This document shows, piece by piece, positions 48,482-57,343 of a stretch of 64,000 nt of DNA. A program made the position numbers and the translations under genes. Under the pieces are notes generated by a model, which ran no database searches, was not told the DNA's origin, and saw only the letters and a program-made list of their open reading frames with translations. How positions within the stretch are numbered: position 1 is the first letter of the stretch; each line of letters begins with the position of its first letter. This DNA comes from Streptomyces sp. PT12 (GTDB taxonomy: Bacteria > Actinomycetota > Actinomycetes > Streptomycetales > Streptomycetaceae): NCBI RefSeq assembly GCF_003311645.1, contig NZ_QEST01000184.1:310001-374000 (forward strand), in the 5' to 3' direction.

Positions 48482-48970
48482 TCAGACCCTGGCGAGTGCC
48501 GCCAGATAGGCGTCCACCGTCTGCACCCGCCCTCCGGCCAGCGGGTCCGCGAGGTTCCACCAGTGGATCGCGGCGATCTCGTCGGTCGGCGCGAACGCCA
48601 CGGGATCCGCCGTCTCCGCCCGGTACAGCGCCCCGCGCAGCACCCTGCGGTCGGGCAGCGACGTCCTGGCGAAGCCGACGAAGTCCAGCGCGTCGGGCGC
48701 GGCCGACTGGCCCGACTCCTCCCACAGCTCCCGCACGGCCGCCTCCCGCGCGCTCTCCCCCGGGTCGATCCCGCCGCCGGGCAGCTCCCAGCAGCCGCGG
48801 TCGCGGACGTTCACCATCAGCAGGCGCCCGGCGTTCCACAGCGCGACCAGGGCGTACGCCACCGGCGCCTCGTCGAACACGCTGTCCTCGGGCAGCCGCT
48901 CGAACGCCAGCAGCCGCATCCCCAAGGGCCCGGTGGCCAGGGCCATTTCGTCGTCCGGCACGTTCGTCAT
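48482..48970 (-). CDS. NUDIX hydrolase
   Basis: A 162-residue protein with a complete Nudix box, LPGGGIDPGESAREAAVREL then WEESGQ. The N-terminal 30 residues include LLAFERLPEDSVFDEAPVAY. Substrate unknown; MutT-like or ADP-ribose-type activity is possible. It is unrelated in sequence detail to the Nudix gene at 2258-2794. It is the downstream neighbour of the SpoIIE phosphatase gene on the same strand. Confidence 0.92.
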   Translation of the reverse strand: MTNVPDDEMALATGPLGMRLLAFERLPEDSVFDEAPVAYALVALWNAGRLLMVNVRDRGCWELPGGGIDPGESAREAAVRELWEESGQSAAPDALDFVGFARTSLPDRRVLRGALYRAETADPVAFAPTDEIAAIHWWNLADPLAGGRVQTVDAYLAALARV

Positions 48971-49000
48971 ACGGCCAGGCTATGGCCTGGGGCGCGGCGC

Positions 49001-51139
49001 TCAGAGGCTGGCGAGCTCCGTGCCCCGCTGCTGCGCGGGGGACAGCTCGGCCCAGATCGTCTTGCCGTACCGGCCGTGCCGCGTCCCCCAGCGCTCCGTC
49101 AGGTTGGCCACGATGAACAGGCCGCGCCCGCTCTCGTCCAGGATCCGCGCCCTGCGCAGGTGCGGCGACGTGCTGCTGCTGTCCGAGACCTCGCAGATCA
49201 ACGCCGAAGGCTCCCGGATCAGCCGCAGCTGCAACGGCCCGTCCGCGTGCCTGATGGCGTTGGTCACCAGCTCGCTCACCACGAGCTCGGTGGCGAACGC
49301 CGCGTCGCTCAGGTCCCACGCCGCCAGCTGCCGGTCGGCCAGCTCGCGCGCCCGGCCCACCGCCGTCGGCTCGTCCGCGATGTCCCAGGTCGCCACGTGC
49401 GACGCGTCGAGCGCCCGCGTGCGCGCGACCAGCAGCGCGATGTCGTCGGTCGGCACCACGCCATCGAGCACCGTGCCGAGCACCTCGTCACACGTCGCCT
49501 CGAGCGACGGCGAGCGCCCGGCGAGCGCCTGCCGCAGGCTCTCCTGGCCGCGCGCCATGTCGTGGTCCACGTCCACCAGGCCATTGGTGTACAGCGCGAG
49601 CAGGCTGCCCTCGGGCAGCGAGAGCTCGGTCGCCTCGAACGGCAGCCCGCCGAGCCCGAGCGGCGGCCCCGCGGGCGCCTCAAGCAGCTCGGCGCGCCCG
49701 TCGGGCCGCACGAGCACGGGCGCCGGATGGCCCGCGCGGGCCATGACACACGTGCGCCCCACCGGGTCGTACACCGCGTACAGGCATGTCGCGCCCACCG
49801 CGCCCCCGGGGATCTCCTGCTCCTCGGCGCTCTCCTCGGTCTCCGAGCCGAGCCGGATCACCACATCGTCCAGATGGGTGAGCAGCTCGTCGGGCGCCAG
49901 GTCGATGTCGGCCAGCGTGCGCACGGCGGAACGCAGCCTGCCCATCGTGGCCGTGGCGTACAGGCCGTGCCCCACGACGTCCCCCACCACGAGCGCGACC
50001 CGCGCCCCCGACAGCTGGATCACGTCGAACCAGTCCCCGCCCACGCCCACCGTCGAGTCCGCGGGCAGATAGCGCGTGGCCACCTCCACCGCGGCGATCC
50101 GGGGCAGCCGCCGCGGGAGCAGGCTGCGCTGGAGCGCCAGGGACATGCGGTGCTCGTGCGTGTACCTGCGGGCGTTGTCCACGCAGACCGCGGCCTGCAC
50201 GCCGATCTCCTCGGCGAGCAGCAGGTCGTCGGCGTCGAACGGCTCCTCGCGCCGGTTCCTGACGAACACGGCCACGCCGAGCGTCGCGCCCCTGGCCCGC
50301 AGCGGCACGGCGATCCCCGAGTGCGCCTCCGGGAGCCCCGGCGGCCCCGGCGGCCCCGCGTGCCGCCCGTCGCCGCCGAGCCAGCCGGGCACGTCCTCGC
50401 CGTCGAGCAGCGTGGCCCGGCACGAGGCGCCCTCGATCAGGCAGCGCACCGGAACGGCGTCGTTCGCGTGCGCCTCCCCCAAGGCGGGCCCGGGCGCGGC
50501 CCACTCGCCCCCGCCCTCACCCCTCCCGTGCCCCTCCCCGTCCCCGTGCCCCTCCCCGTCCCCGCTCGTCGACCGCTGCGCGATCCGGCGCAGCGTGCCG
50601 CGGCCCTGCTCGGGATCCGGCGGCTCGTCGCCGCGCAGCACGGACTCGTAGAGGTCGACGGTGACCAGGTCGGCGAACCGCGGCACGGCCACCTCGGCCA
50701 CCTCGCCCGCCGTCCGCGACACATCGAGCGTGGACCCGATGTGCTGGCTGGCGACGCGCAGCAGGGTGAGCCGTTCCCGCGCGATGGTCAGCCGCCGCAC
50801 CCTGGCCTCGCGGTCGAGGCGGATGCGGCACACGAGCACGGCGAGCGCGAACGAGCAGAGCGACGCGATGTTGACCAGGACGCGGACCCCCATCTCGAGG
50901 TCGGGGATGGCGTAGCCGTAGCTCAGGCCGACCGACGCGGCATTGACCAGGCCGACGATGACGGTCTGCCGTATCGAGAGCAGCGCCCCGGCCACCACGG
51001 GCGCCAGCATCGAGAACCCGGACCAGCCCGCCAGCCCGAAGTGGCGGGTGGAAAGGATCTGGACGCACGTCAGCAGGACGAGATAGGCGAGCACCAGCGG
51101 GAAGATGCCGCCCTTCATGCCGCGGCGGAGGAAGACCAC
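49001..51139 (-). CDS. Membrane SpoIIE-family phosphatase with anti-sigma-like ATPase domain
   Basis: A 712-residue signalling protein. Residues about 10-100 form four membrane helices (GIFPLVLAYLVLLTCVQILS, SFALAVLVCRIRL), then a GAF domain with a Gly/Glu-rich insertion encoded by an 18-bp repeat (about 50520-50570), then a PP2C/SpoIIE catalytic domain (TVGVGGDWFDVIQLSGARVA, VVGDVVGHGLYATATMGRLR). A C-terminal HATPase_c/RsbW-like domain follows (VVSELVTNAIRHADGPLQLR, SGRGLFIVANLTERWGTRHG). It could both dephosphorylate an anti-anti-sigma factor and bind a partner. GTG 51139 has GGAGGTG 5 bases upstream. Confidence 0.93.
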   Translation of the reverse strand: MVFLRRGMKGGIFPLVLAYLVLLTCVQILSTRHFGLAGWSGFSMLAPVVAGALLSIRQTVIVGLVNAASVGLSYGYAIPDLEMGVRVLVNIASLCSFALAVLVCRIRLDREARVRRLTIARERLTLLRVASQHIGSTLDVSRTAGEVAEVAVPRFADLVTVDLYESVLRGDEPPDPEQGRGTLRRIAQRSTSGDGEGHGDGEGHGRGEGGGEWAAPGPALGEAHANDAVPVRCLIEGASCRATLLDGEDVPGWLGGDGRHAGPPGPPGLPEAHSGIAVPLRARGATLGVAVFVRNRREEPFDADDLLLAEEIGVQAAVCVDNARRYTHEHRMSLALQRSLLPRRLPRIAAVEVATRYLPADSTVGVGGDWFDVIQLSGARVALVVGDVVGHGLYATATMGRLRSAVRTLADIDLAPDELLTHLDDVVIRLGSETEESAEEQEIPGGAVGATCLYAVYDPVGRTCVMARAGHPAPVLVRPDGRAELLEAPAGPPLGLGGLPFEATELSLPEGSLLALYTNGLVDVDHDMARGQESLRQALAGRSPSLEATCDEVLGTVLDGVVPTDDIALLVARTRALDASHVATWDIADEPTAVGRARELADRQLAAWDLSDAAFATELVVSELVTNAIRHADGPLQLRLIREPSALICEVSDSSSTSPHLRRARILDESGRGLFIVANLTERWGTRHGRYGKTIWAELSPAQQRGTELASL

Positions 51140-51247
51140 GTGGCACCTCCAGCGTCGAGACCTTGCGGCCACCGTAGCGGGGGAGGTACCACCCCGCGAC
51201 TGGCGGACGTGACGGAGGGTGGCGGCACGCCCGGCCTGTCGACGGCC

Positions 51248-51802
51248 TCAGATGGTGCGGCTCACCCGGGCGGGGTTGCCCATGGCGACGACGTTGGGCG
51301 GCAAGTCACGCGTGACGACGGCACCCGCGCCGACCACGGTGTTCTCGCCGATGGTGACCCCGGGGCACACGATGACGCCGCCGCCGAGCCAGACGTTGTC
51401 ACCGATCGTGATCGGCTTGGCCGCCTCCCACTTCTGGCGGCGCGGCTCGGGATCGACCGGATGGGTGGGGGTGAGCAGCTGGACGTTCGGGCCGATCTGG
51501 ACGTCGGCGCCGATGGTGATGCGGGCGACATCGAGCATGACCGCTCCGCAGTTGACGAACGTGCGGGGGCCGATCGAGATCTGGTACCCGTAGTCCACCT
51601 GCAACGGCGGCCGCACCTCGACGCCCTCGCCGACCTCCCCGAGCAGCTCGGTCAGCGCCGCGAGCCGCACCGCCCGGTCGGCGGCTCCCGTCGCGTTGAA
51701 CCGCTCCGCGAGCCGCGCCCCGCGCAGCGCGTCGGCGGCCAGGTCGGGATCGTCGGCGATGTACGGCTCACCGGCGAGCATGCGTTCCTTTTGACTCCCC
51801 AT
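51248..51802 (-). CDS. Maltose/galactoside O-acetyltransferase family (hexapeptide)
   Basis: A 184-residue left-handed beta-helix acetyltransferase. The Mac-type N-terminus MGSQKERMLAGEPYIADDPD and the hexapeptide repeats ITIGADVQIGPNVQLLTPTH (with the catalytic His) and ITIGDNVWLGGGVIVCPGV match the Maa/LacA family, which acetylates sugars using acetyl-CoA. It is on the same strand as the downstream SpoIIE phosphatase gene. A sugar-linked role would fit the LacI gene upstream. Confidence 0.93.
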   Translation of the reverse strand: MGSQKERMLAGEPYIADDPDLAADALRGARLAERFNATGAADRAVRLAALTELLGEVGEGVEVRPPLQVDYGYQISIGPRTFVNCGAVMLDVARITIGADVQIGPNVQLLTPTHPVDPEPRRQKWEAAKPITIGDNVWLGGGVIVCPGVTIGENTVVGAGAVVTRDLPPNVVAMGNPARVSRTI

Positions 51803-51833
51803 GCGGGAACCCTAGCGGGCGCTTCGGGGGGCT

Positions 51834-51925
51834 TTGGCGCCCGCGAAGCGAGCGCAGTCCGCGAAGCCCGCGCAGCCCGTAAAGCCCGCGCAGCCCGTAA
51901 AGCCCGCGCAGCCCGTAAGGCAAGC
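51834..51925. repeat. 18-bp tandem repeat
   Basis: Three perfect copies of AGCCCGCGCAGCCCGTAA (about 51865-51918) with degenerate copies on both sides, between the acetyltransferase and the LacI gene stop. Confidence 0.85.
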
Positions 51926-51930
51926 GCAAC

Positions 51931-53010
51931 CTACCGAGGCGCGCCCGTCGACTCCCGCACCATCAGGTCCCCGCGGAACGTGGCCACCCCGCCGGGAGGC
52001 CCCTCCTCGCGGCCCAGCGCCAAGCGCCCCGCCTTCGCGCCCGCGTCGTACAGCGGCAGCCGCACGGTCGTCAGCGCGGGCATCGCGTCCACCGCGAACG
52101 GCAGGTCGTCGAAGCCGGTCACCGAGACGTCCTGCGGGATCCGCAGGCCCTGCTCGCGCAGTGCCGCGCACACGCCGAGCGCCACCGTGTCGTTCGCCGC
52201 CAGGATCGCGGTCAACGACGGCTCCCGCCGCAGCAGTTCGCGCGCGCCGTCGTAGCCGGACGCCCGGTCGTACGCGCCGTGCACCGTCAGGCGTTCCGCG
52301 TCGCCGCCCAGGCCCGCCGCGGAGAGCGCGGCACGATGGCCCTCGAGGCGGTGGCGGGTGGTCGTGCGCGCCGCGGGGCCCGCGAGGTAGCCGAGCGAGC
52401 GGTGGCCGAGCGACAGCAGGTGGTCCGTCAGGCGGCGCGCGCCGCCCCTGTTGTCGAACGCGACCGTCAGCGGGTGCGGGCCCGCCTCGCCCGCGTCAAG
52501 GGGCGGGCGCCCGCACAGCACCACCCGCGTGCCCGCCGCCTCGAGCCTGCGCAGACGCGCGGCGAGCGCCCCCGTGTGCGCCTCGTCCTCCACCGTGCCC
52601 CCCGTCAGCACCACCGCGGCGGCGCGCTGGCGCTGGAGGAGCGTGAGATAGGTCAGCTCGCGCCCGGGGGAGCCTCCCGTGTTGCACACGACCGCGAGCT
52701 TGCCAGGTCCGTCCGCGCGCCCCGCCCCGCCGCCCCCGCCCGGCACGGGGCTCATCTCCGACTGCACCGCGCTGGCCATGATTCCGAAGAACGGGTCGGC
52801 GATGTCGTTGACCAGCACCCCCACCAGGTCGGACGTGGCGGCGGCCAGCGCGCTCGCCGGGCCGTTGACGACGTACTCCAGCTCCTCGACCGCCCGCAGC
52901 ACGCGCGCCCTGGTCGCCCCCGCCACGGGATAGTTCCCGTTCAGCACCCGGGAAACGGTCGCCGCGGAGACGCCCGCGCGCGCCGCGACATCCGCAAGCG
53001 TCACTGACAT
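51931..53010 (-). CDS. LacI-family transcriptional regulator
   Basis: A 359-residue LacI regulator. The N-terminal helix-turn-helix is VTLADVAARAGVSAATVSRV with the hinge RVLNGNYPVAG. A periplasmic-binding-protein-like effector domain follows (VGVLVNDIADPFFGIMAS, ending SVTGFDDLPFAVDAMPALTT). It faces the Gfo/Idh-DUF993-isomerase operon with a LacI-type operator in the 83-bp gap, so it is almost certainly its repressor; the effector is probably a sugar or sugar derivative. GGAG 6 bases upstream supports ATG 53010. Confidence 0.93.
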   Translation of the reverse strand: MSVTLADVAARAGVSAATVSRVLNGNYPVAGATRARVLRAVEELEYVVNGPASALAAATSDLVGVLVNDIADPFFGIMASAVQSEMSPVPGGGGGAGRADGPGKLAVVCNTGGSPGRELTYLTLLQRQRAAAVVLTGGTVEDEAHTGALAARLRRLEAAGTRVVLCGRPPLDAGEAGPHPLTVAFDNRGGARRLTDHLLSLGHRSLGYLAGPAARTTTRHRLEGHRAALSAAGLGGDAERLTVHGAYDRASGYDGARELLRREPSLTAILAANDTVALGVCAALREQGLRIPQDVSVTGFDDLPFAVDAMPALTTVRLPLYDAGAKAGRLALGREEGPPGGVATFRGDLMVRESTGAPR

Positions 53011-53063
53011 CCTCTGCTCCACTTGTCCTAGCCGGTGGGGAGAGGTTAGCTTCTCTCCGGATA

Positions 53064-53075
53064 GAAAGCGCTTAC
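53064..53075. promoter_or_regulatory. LacI-type operator GAAAGCGCTTAC
   Basis: A near-palindromic site with the central AAGCGCTT typical of LacI-family operators, between the LacI gene and the oxidoreductase gene and about 18 bp before the latter's start. Confidence 0.7.
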
Positions 53076-53093
53076 TGCTCCGGAGGGAAGGGC

Positions 53094-54257
53094 ATGACGA
53101 CGAAGAGGACCGTCCGGATCGCCATGAACGGCGTGACCGGACGGATGGGCTACCGCCAGCACCTGGTGCGTTCGCTCCTCGCCATCCGCGAGGAGGGCGG
53201 CCTGGATGTGGGCGACGGCACCGTGATCTGGCCCGAGCCCGTGCTGGTCGGCAGGCGCGAGCACGCGCTGCGCGCCCTGGCCGAGCGCCACGGCCTCGAC
53301 CCGGCCACCGCGGTCTCCACCGACCTGGACGCGGTGCTCGGCGACGACGCCGTCGACATCTACTTCGACTCCCAGATCACGCTGGCCCGCGAGGAGGCCA
53401 TCGCCAAGGCGATCGCCGCGGGCAAGCACATCTACACCGAGAAGCCCACCGCCACGGGCCTCGACGGCGCGCTCGCGCTGGCCAGGCAGGCGGCGGACGC
53501 CGGGGTCAAGCACGGCGTCGTGCAGGACAAGCTGTTCCTGCCGGGGCTGCTGAAGCTCAAGCGGTTGCTCGACGGCGGCTTCTTCGGCCGCGTGCTCTCG
53601 GTGCGCGGCGAGTTCGGCTACTGGGTCTTCGAGGGCGACTGGCAGGAGGCGCAGCGCCCCTCGTGGAACTACCGCTCCCAGGACGGCGGCGGCATCGTCG
53701 TGGACATGTTCCCGCACTGGGAGTATGTGCTGCACGAGCTGTTCGGGCGCGTCGAGTCCGTGCAGGCGCTGGTCACCACGCACATCCCGCGGCGCTGGGA
53801 CGAGAGTGGCGCGCCCTACGACGCCACCGCGGACGACGCGGCCTACGGCATCTTCGAGCTGGCCGGGGGCGCGATCGCGCAGATCAACTCCTCGTGGGCG
53901 GTGCGCGTCAACCGCGACGAGCTGGTGGAGTTCCAGGTGGACGGCACCGAGGGCTCGGCGGTCGCCGGTCTGCGCAACTGCCGCGCGCAGCACCGTTCGG
54001 CCACGCCCAAGCCCGTGTGGAACCCCGACCTGCCCGCCACCGAGGTCTTCCGCGACCAGTGGCAGGAGGTCCCCGACAACGGCGTGTTCGACAACGGCTT
54101 CAAGGCGCAGTGGGAGCTTTTCCTGCGCCATGTGGTGCTCGACGAGCCGTACACCTGGGATCTGCTCGCCGGGGCGCGGGGCGTGCAGCTGGCCGAGCTC
54201 GGGCTCGCCTCGTCGGCCGAGGGCCGCCGCCTGCCCGTCCCCGAGCTGACCCTGTGA
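53094..54257 (+). CDS. Gfo/Idh/MocA-family oxidoreductase
   Basis: A 387-residue NAD(P)-dependent dehydrogenase. The N-terminal Rossmann motif is MNGVTGRMGYRQHLVRSL, and the family EKP motif is HIYTEKPTATGLDG. The C-terminal alpha/beta domain contains GGIVVDMFPHWEYVLHELFG, where the metal-free active-site Asp/His pair of the family is expected. Substrates are usually sugars, inositols or their keto derivatives. GGAGGGAAG precedes the ATG. It is the first gene of a three-gene operon repressed by the adjacent LacI protein. Confidence 0.93.
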   Translation: MTTKRTVRIAMNGVTGRMGYRQHLVRSLLAIREEGGLDVGDGTVIWPEPVLVGRREHALRALAERHGLDPATAVSTDLDAVLGDDAVDIYFDSQITLAREEAIAKAIAAGKHIYTEKPTATGLDGALALARQAADAGVKHGVVQDKLFLPGLLKLKRLLDGGFFGRVLSVRGEFGYWVFEGDWQEAQRPSWNYRSQDGGGIVVDMFPHWEYVLHELFGRVESVQALVTTHIPRRWDESGAPYDATADDAAYGIFELAGGAIAQINSSWAVRVNRDELVEFQVDGTEGSAVAGLRNCRAQHRSATPKPVWNPDLPATEVFRDQWQEVPDNGVFDNGFKAQWELFLRHVVLDEPYTWDLLAGARGVQLAELGLASSAEGRRLPVPELTL

Positions 54258-54295
54258 GCACCGTGCGAGAAGGGACGAGAGAAGGGAAACGCGCC

Positions 54296-55462
54296 ATGTC
54301 CGTGATCCGACTGCCCGACGGCGAAGGCCGGTTGACCGAGTACCGGCCGCGCGCCGAGCCGGTGCCCCTCGCGCCGGGGCGCGCGCCCCTCGCGTCGCGC
54401 GTGGTGTTCTCGGCCGCCCATGTGGTGGCCGACCCGTTCGCCGACGTCGCGCCCGACGACCCCGCGGCCGTGGACTGGGACGCCACGCTGGCGTTCCGCC
54501 GCCACCTGTGGGCGCACGGCCTCGGCGTCGCCGAGGCGATGGACACCGCGCAGCGCGGCATGGGCCTTGACTGGGCGCGCGCCGCCGAGCTGATCCGCCG
54601 CTCGGGCGCCGAGGCGCGCGCGACCGGCGGGCGCATCGCGTCGGGCGCGGGGACGGACCAGCTGACCGGGCCAGGCGCCGCGACGCTGGCCGATGTGCGG
54701 GCGGCGTACGAGGAACAGCTCGCCGTCGTCGAGGAGTCGGGCGCCCAGGTGATCCTGATGGCCTCGCGCGCGCTCGCCGCCGTGGCCAAGGGCCCGGAGG
54801 ACTACGCGGAGGTGTACGGGCATCTGCTGCGGCAGTCCGCCGAGCCCGTGATCCTGCACTGGCTCGGGCCGATGTTCGATCCGGCGCTCGAGGGCTACTG
54901 GGGGAGCGGCGACCTGGACGCCGCGACCGGCACGTTCCTCGACATCATTGCCGCGCACCCCGACAAGGTGGACGGCGTGAAGGTGTCGCTGCTCGACGCC
55001 GGGCGCGAGGTCGCGTTGCGCCGGCGCCTGCCCGGGGGCGTGCGCTGCTACACGGGCGACGACTTCCACTACCCCGAGCTGATCGAGGGCGACGAGCGCG
55101 GCTTCAGCCACGCCCTGCTCGGCATCTTCGACCCGCTCGGCCCGCTGGCCGCCCGCGCGGTGCGCACGCTCGACACGGGCGACGCGGCGGGCTTCAGGGC
55201 GCTGCTCGACCCGACGGTCGCGCTCTCGCGGCACCTCTTCAGGGCGCCGACGCGCTTCTACAAGACGGGCGTGGTGTTCCTCGCCTGGCTGGCCGGGCAC
55301 CAGGACCACTTCACGATGGTCGGCGGCCTCCAGTCGGCCCGTTCGCTGCCGCACCTGGCGACCGCCTACCGGCTGGCCGACGAGCTGGGGCTCTTCCCCG
55401 ACCCCGAACGCGCCGCCGACCGGATGGCGCGGCTGCTCGCGGTGCAGGGGGTGGACCGGTGA
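54296..55462 (+). CDS. DUF993 protein, dihydrodipicolinate-synthase-like TIM barrel
   Basis: A 388-residue protein of the DUF993 family, distantly related to the DHDPS/NAL aldolase superfamily. Recognisable parts are VVFSAAHVVADPFADVAPDD, DWDATLAFRRHLWAHGLGVA, VDGVKVSLLDAGREVALRRR with the candidate Schiff-base lysine in GVKVSLLD, and RCYTGDDFHYPELIEGDE. No reaction is established to my knowledge; an aldolase or lyase on a keto-sugar produced by the upstream dehydrogenase is a reasonable inference. It starts 38 bp after the oxidoreductase and overlaps the isomerase by 4 bases. Confidence 0.87.
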   Translation: MSVIRLPDGEGRLTEYRPRAEPVPLAPGRAPLASRVVFSAAHVVADPFADVAPDDPAAVDWDATLAFRRHLWAHGLGVAEAMDTAQRGMGLDWARAAELIRRSGAEARATGGRIASGAGTDQLTGPGAATLADVRAAYEEQLAVVEESGAQVILMASRALAAVAKGPEDYAEVYGHLLRQSAEPVILHWLGPMFDPALEGYWGSGDLDAATGTFLDIIAAHPDKVDGVKVSLLDAGREVALRRRLPGGVRCYTGDDFHYPELIEGDERGFSHALLGIFDPLGPLAARAVRTLDTGDAAGFRALLDPTVALSRHLFRAPTRFYKTGVVFLAWLAGHQDHFTMVGGLQSARSLPHLATAYRLADELGLFPDPERAADRMARLLAVQGVDR

Positions 55463-56292
55463 CGTCCGATCTCACGGGGTTCTCGATCAACCAGATGACC
55501 GTCAAGCAGCTGTCGTTGCCCGATCTTGTCGACGGATGCCTGGAGTTGGGCGTTCCCGGGGTCGGCCTGTGGCGGGAGCCGGTGGCCGACTACGGCCTCG
55601 CCGCCGCCGCGCGCCTGGTGCGGGACGCGGGCCTCGCGGTGACGACGCTGTGCCGGGGCGGCTTCCTCACCGCCGTCGAACCGGCCGAGCGCGCCGCCGC
55701 GTTGGACGACAACCGCGCCGCGGTCGACGAGGCGGCCACGCTGGGCACGGACACCCTGGTGCTGGTCTCAGGCGGGCTCCCCCCGGGCAGCCGCGACCTG
55801 GCGGGGGCGCGCGAGCGGATCGCCGACGCGCTGGCCGAGCTCGCGCCGTACGCGGCCGAGCGGGGCGTGCGTCTGGCGATCGAGCCGCTGCACCCGATGT
55901 TCGCGGCCGACCGGTGCGTGGTCTCGACGCTCTCCCAGGCGCTCGACCTGGCGGAGCGCTTCCCCGCGGACCGCGTCGGCGTCGCCGTGGACACCTACCA
56001 CCTGTGGTGGGACGACCGCGTGGGCGAGGGCATCGAACGCGCGGGGCGCGGCGGCCGGATCCACACGTTCCAGCTCGCCGACTGGACGACCCCGCTGCCC
56101 GCGGGCGTTCTCACCGGGCGCGGCCAACTCGGCGACGGGGCCGTGGACTTCCGCTGGTTCACGGCGGCGGTCGCGGCGGCCGGGTACCGGGGGCCCGTTG
56201 AGGTGGAGCTCTTCAATGACGGGATGTGGGCGCGCGACGGGCGCGAGGTGCTGGCCGAGACGGTGGCCAGGTACCGGGCGCACGCGGCATGA
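55459..56292 (+). CDS. Sugar phosphate isomerase/epimerase (xylose-isomerase-like TIM barrel)
   Basis: A 277-residue AP-endonuclease-2/IolE-like barrel. Putative metal ligands are in LAIEPLHPMFAADR (Glu), VGVAVDTYHLWWDD (Asp, His), HTFQLADW (His) and GPVEVELFNDGMW (Glu). The start is GTG 55459, overlapping the DUF993 stop by GTGA, which implies coupled translation. With the oxidoreductase and DUF993 enzyme it forms a probable pathway for one sugar or inositol derivative, controlled by the LacI regulator. Confidence 0.92.
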   Translation: MTSDLTGFSINQMTVKQLSLPDLVDGCLELGVPGVGLWREPVADYGLAAAARLVRDAGLAVTTLCRGGFLTAVEPAERAAALDDNRAAVDEAATLGTDTLVLVSGGLPPGSRDLAGARERIADALAELAPYAAERGVRLAIEPLHPMFAADRCVVSTLSQALDLAERFPADRVGVAVDTYHLWWDDRVGEGIERAGRGGRIHTFQLADWTTPLPAGVLTGRGQLGDGAVDFRWFTAAVAAAGYRGPVEVELFNDGMWARDGREVLAETVARYRAHAA

Positions 56293-56368
56293 CGGCGCCG
56301 CGGCCTTCCGTGGCATGGTGGCAGCCGCGGCCCATCCCGCGCCACACCCCCACGGCAGGAGGCATCCC

Positions 56369-56878
56369 ATGACCAGCACCGACGACAGGTTCATCACCGT
56401 CTCGCTCGACAAGCGGGGCGTCAGCTGCACCGCCCGCCTGCTGGGCGACCGGGCGCCGATCACGTGCGACGCCGTGTGGAACGCCCTGCCGCTCGGCGGC
56501 GACGTCTACCACGCCAAGTACGCGCGCAACGAGATCTACGCCCTCGTCCCGCCGTTCGCGCCTCAGGAGCCGCCCCTGGAGAACCCCACGGTCACCCCGA
56601 TCCCCGGCGACCTGTGCTACTTCACGTTCTCCGACACCCAGCTCGGCACGGCGTCCTACGGCTACGAGAGCCAGGCCAAGCACCAGGGGAAGGCCACGGT
56701 GGTCGACCTGGCGCTGTTCTACGAGCGCAACAACCTGCTGATCAACGGCGACGCGGGCTGGGTCCCCGGCATCGTGTGGGGCACGGTGGTGGACGGCTTG
56801 GAGCGCATGGCCGACGCCTGCCAGGACCTGTGGCGCGCGGGAGCACTGGGCGAAACGCTCAACTTCCGCCGGGCGTGA
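56369..56878 (+). CDS. DUF3830-family protein
   Basis: A 169-residue protein of the DUF3830 family (cyclophilin-like fold expected). Marked segments are CTARLLGDRAPITCDAVWNA, VYHAKYARNEIYALVPPFAP, and GDLCYFTFSDTQLGTASYGY. AGGAGG 6 bases upstream supports ATG 56369. It is 76 bp downstream of the sugar isomerase but has its own ribosome binding site. Its more likely functional partners are the amidase and isomerase genes on the far side of a terminator region, since DUF3830 genes often sit with such genes; that is recollection, not shown here. Confidence 0.83.
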   Translation: MTSTDDRFITVSLDKRGVSCTARLLGDRAPITCDAVWNALPLGGDVYHAKYARNEIYALVPPFAPQEPPLENPTVTPIPGDLCYFTFSDTQLGTASYGYESQAKHQGKATVVDLALFYERNNLLINGDAGWVPGIVWGTVVDGLERMADACQDLWRAGALGETLNFRRA

Positions 56879-57343
56879 GCCGTCCCCTCCGGGGAGGCAG
56901 CGGACGCCGGGTCCGTGGTCGTGGGCGCGGACCCATCCGGTGCGCGCCCCGCGGGGCGGGCCCCCTGCGGCCGTCCGACGGCCGGTACGCGCGCGCCTCG
57001 CGCGGGTGCGGCGGGGCGCCGGGGTGGCGGGGTGGCCGGGTGGCCGGGGGGCGAGGGCGCCCCGCCTTCCCCGGCCTGGTGCTCGCGCGGGTGGGCTGCC
57101 GTCAGATGTGCGGCGGTCGGTGCTGGCGCGAGGCGCGCGGACGCGGCGGTGGCGCCTTCCGCTTGGTGGCCGCGCCGCGCCTGCGGCGCTCGCGCGGGTG
57201 TTCGTGGCCCGGCTGGCGCCGGGCGCGCGGCGGTTGTACGCCCGCGCTCCGGGCTCGCGGGCCCCGAGGGCCCGCACCGCCCCCTGCGGCCGACGCCGGG
57301 CCCGGGGCCGCAGGACCCGGGCCCCGGACTCCCGCGACGGACC
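56879..57343. other. 465-bp gap with stacked terminators
   Basis: No gene is supported between the convergent DUF3830 and amidase genes. Two perfect hairpins lie near the amidase side: GCGGGCCC-CGA-GGGCCCGC at 57257-57275, and CCTGCGGCC (57283-57291) with GGCCGCAGG (57306-57314). A small CCCC-TCC-GGGG stem follows the DUF3830 stop. The rest is GC-rich with GGGTGGCC repeats near 57020-57050. Confidence 0.6.

Noticed and set aside
48464-52255. A 1263-residue forward open frame across the Nudix, SpoIIE, acetyltransferase and LacI genes
   Set aside because: It is Arg/Pro/His-rich, matches no fold, and lies antisense to four well-supported genes.
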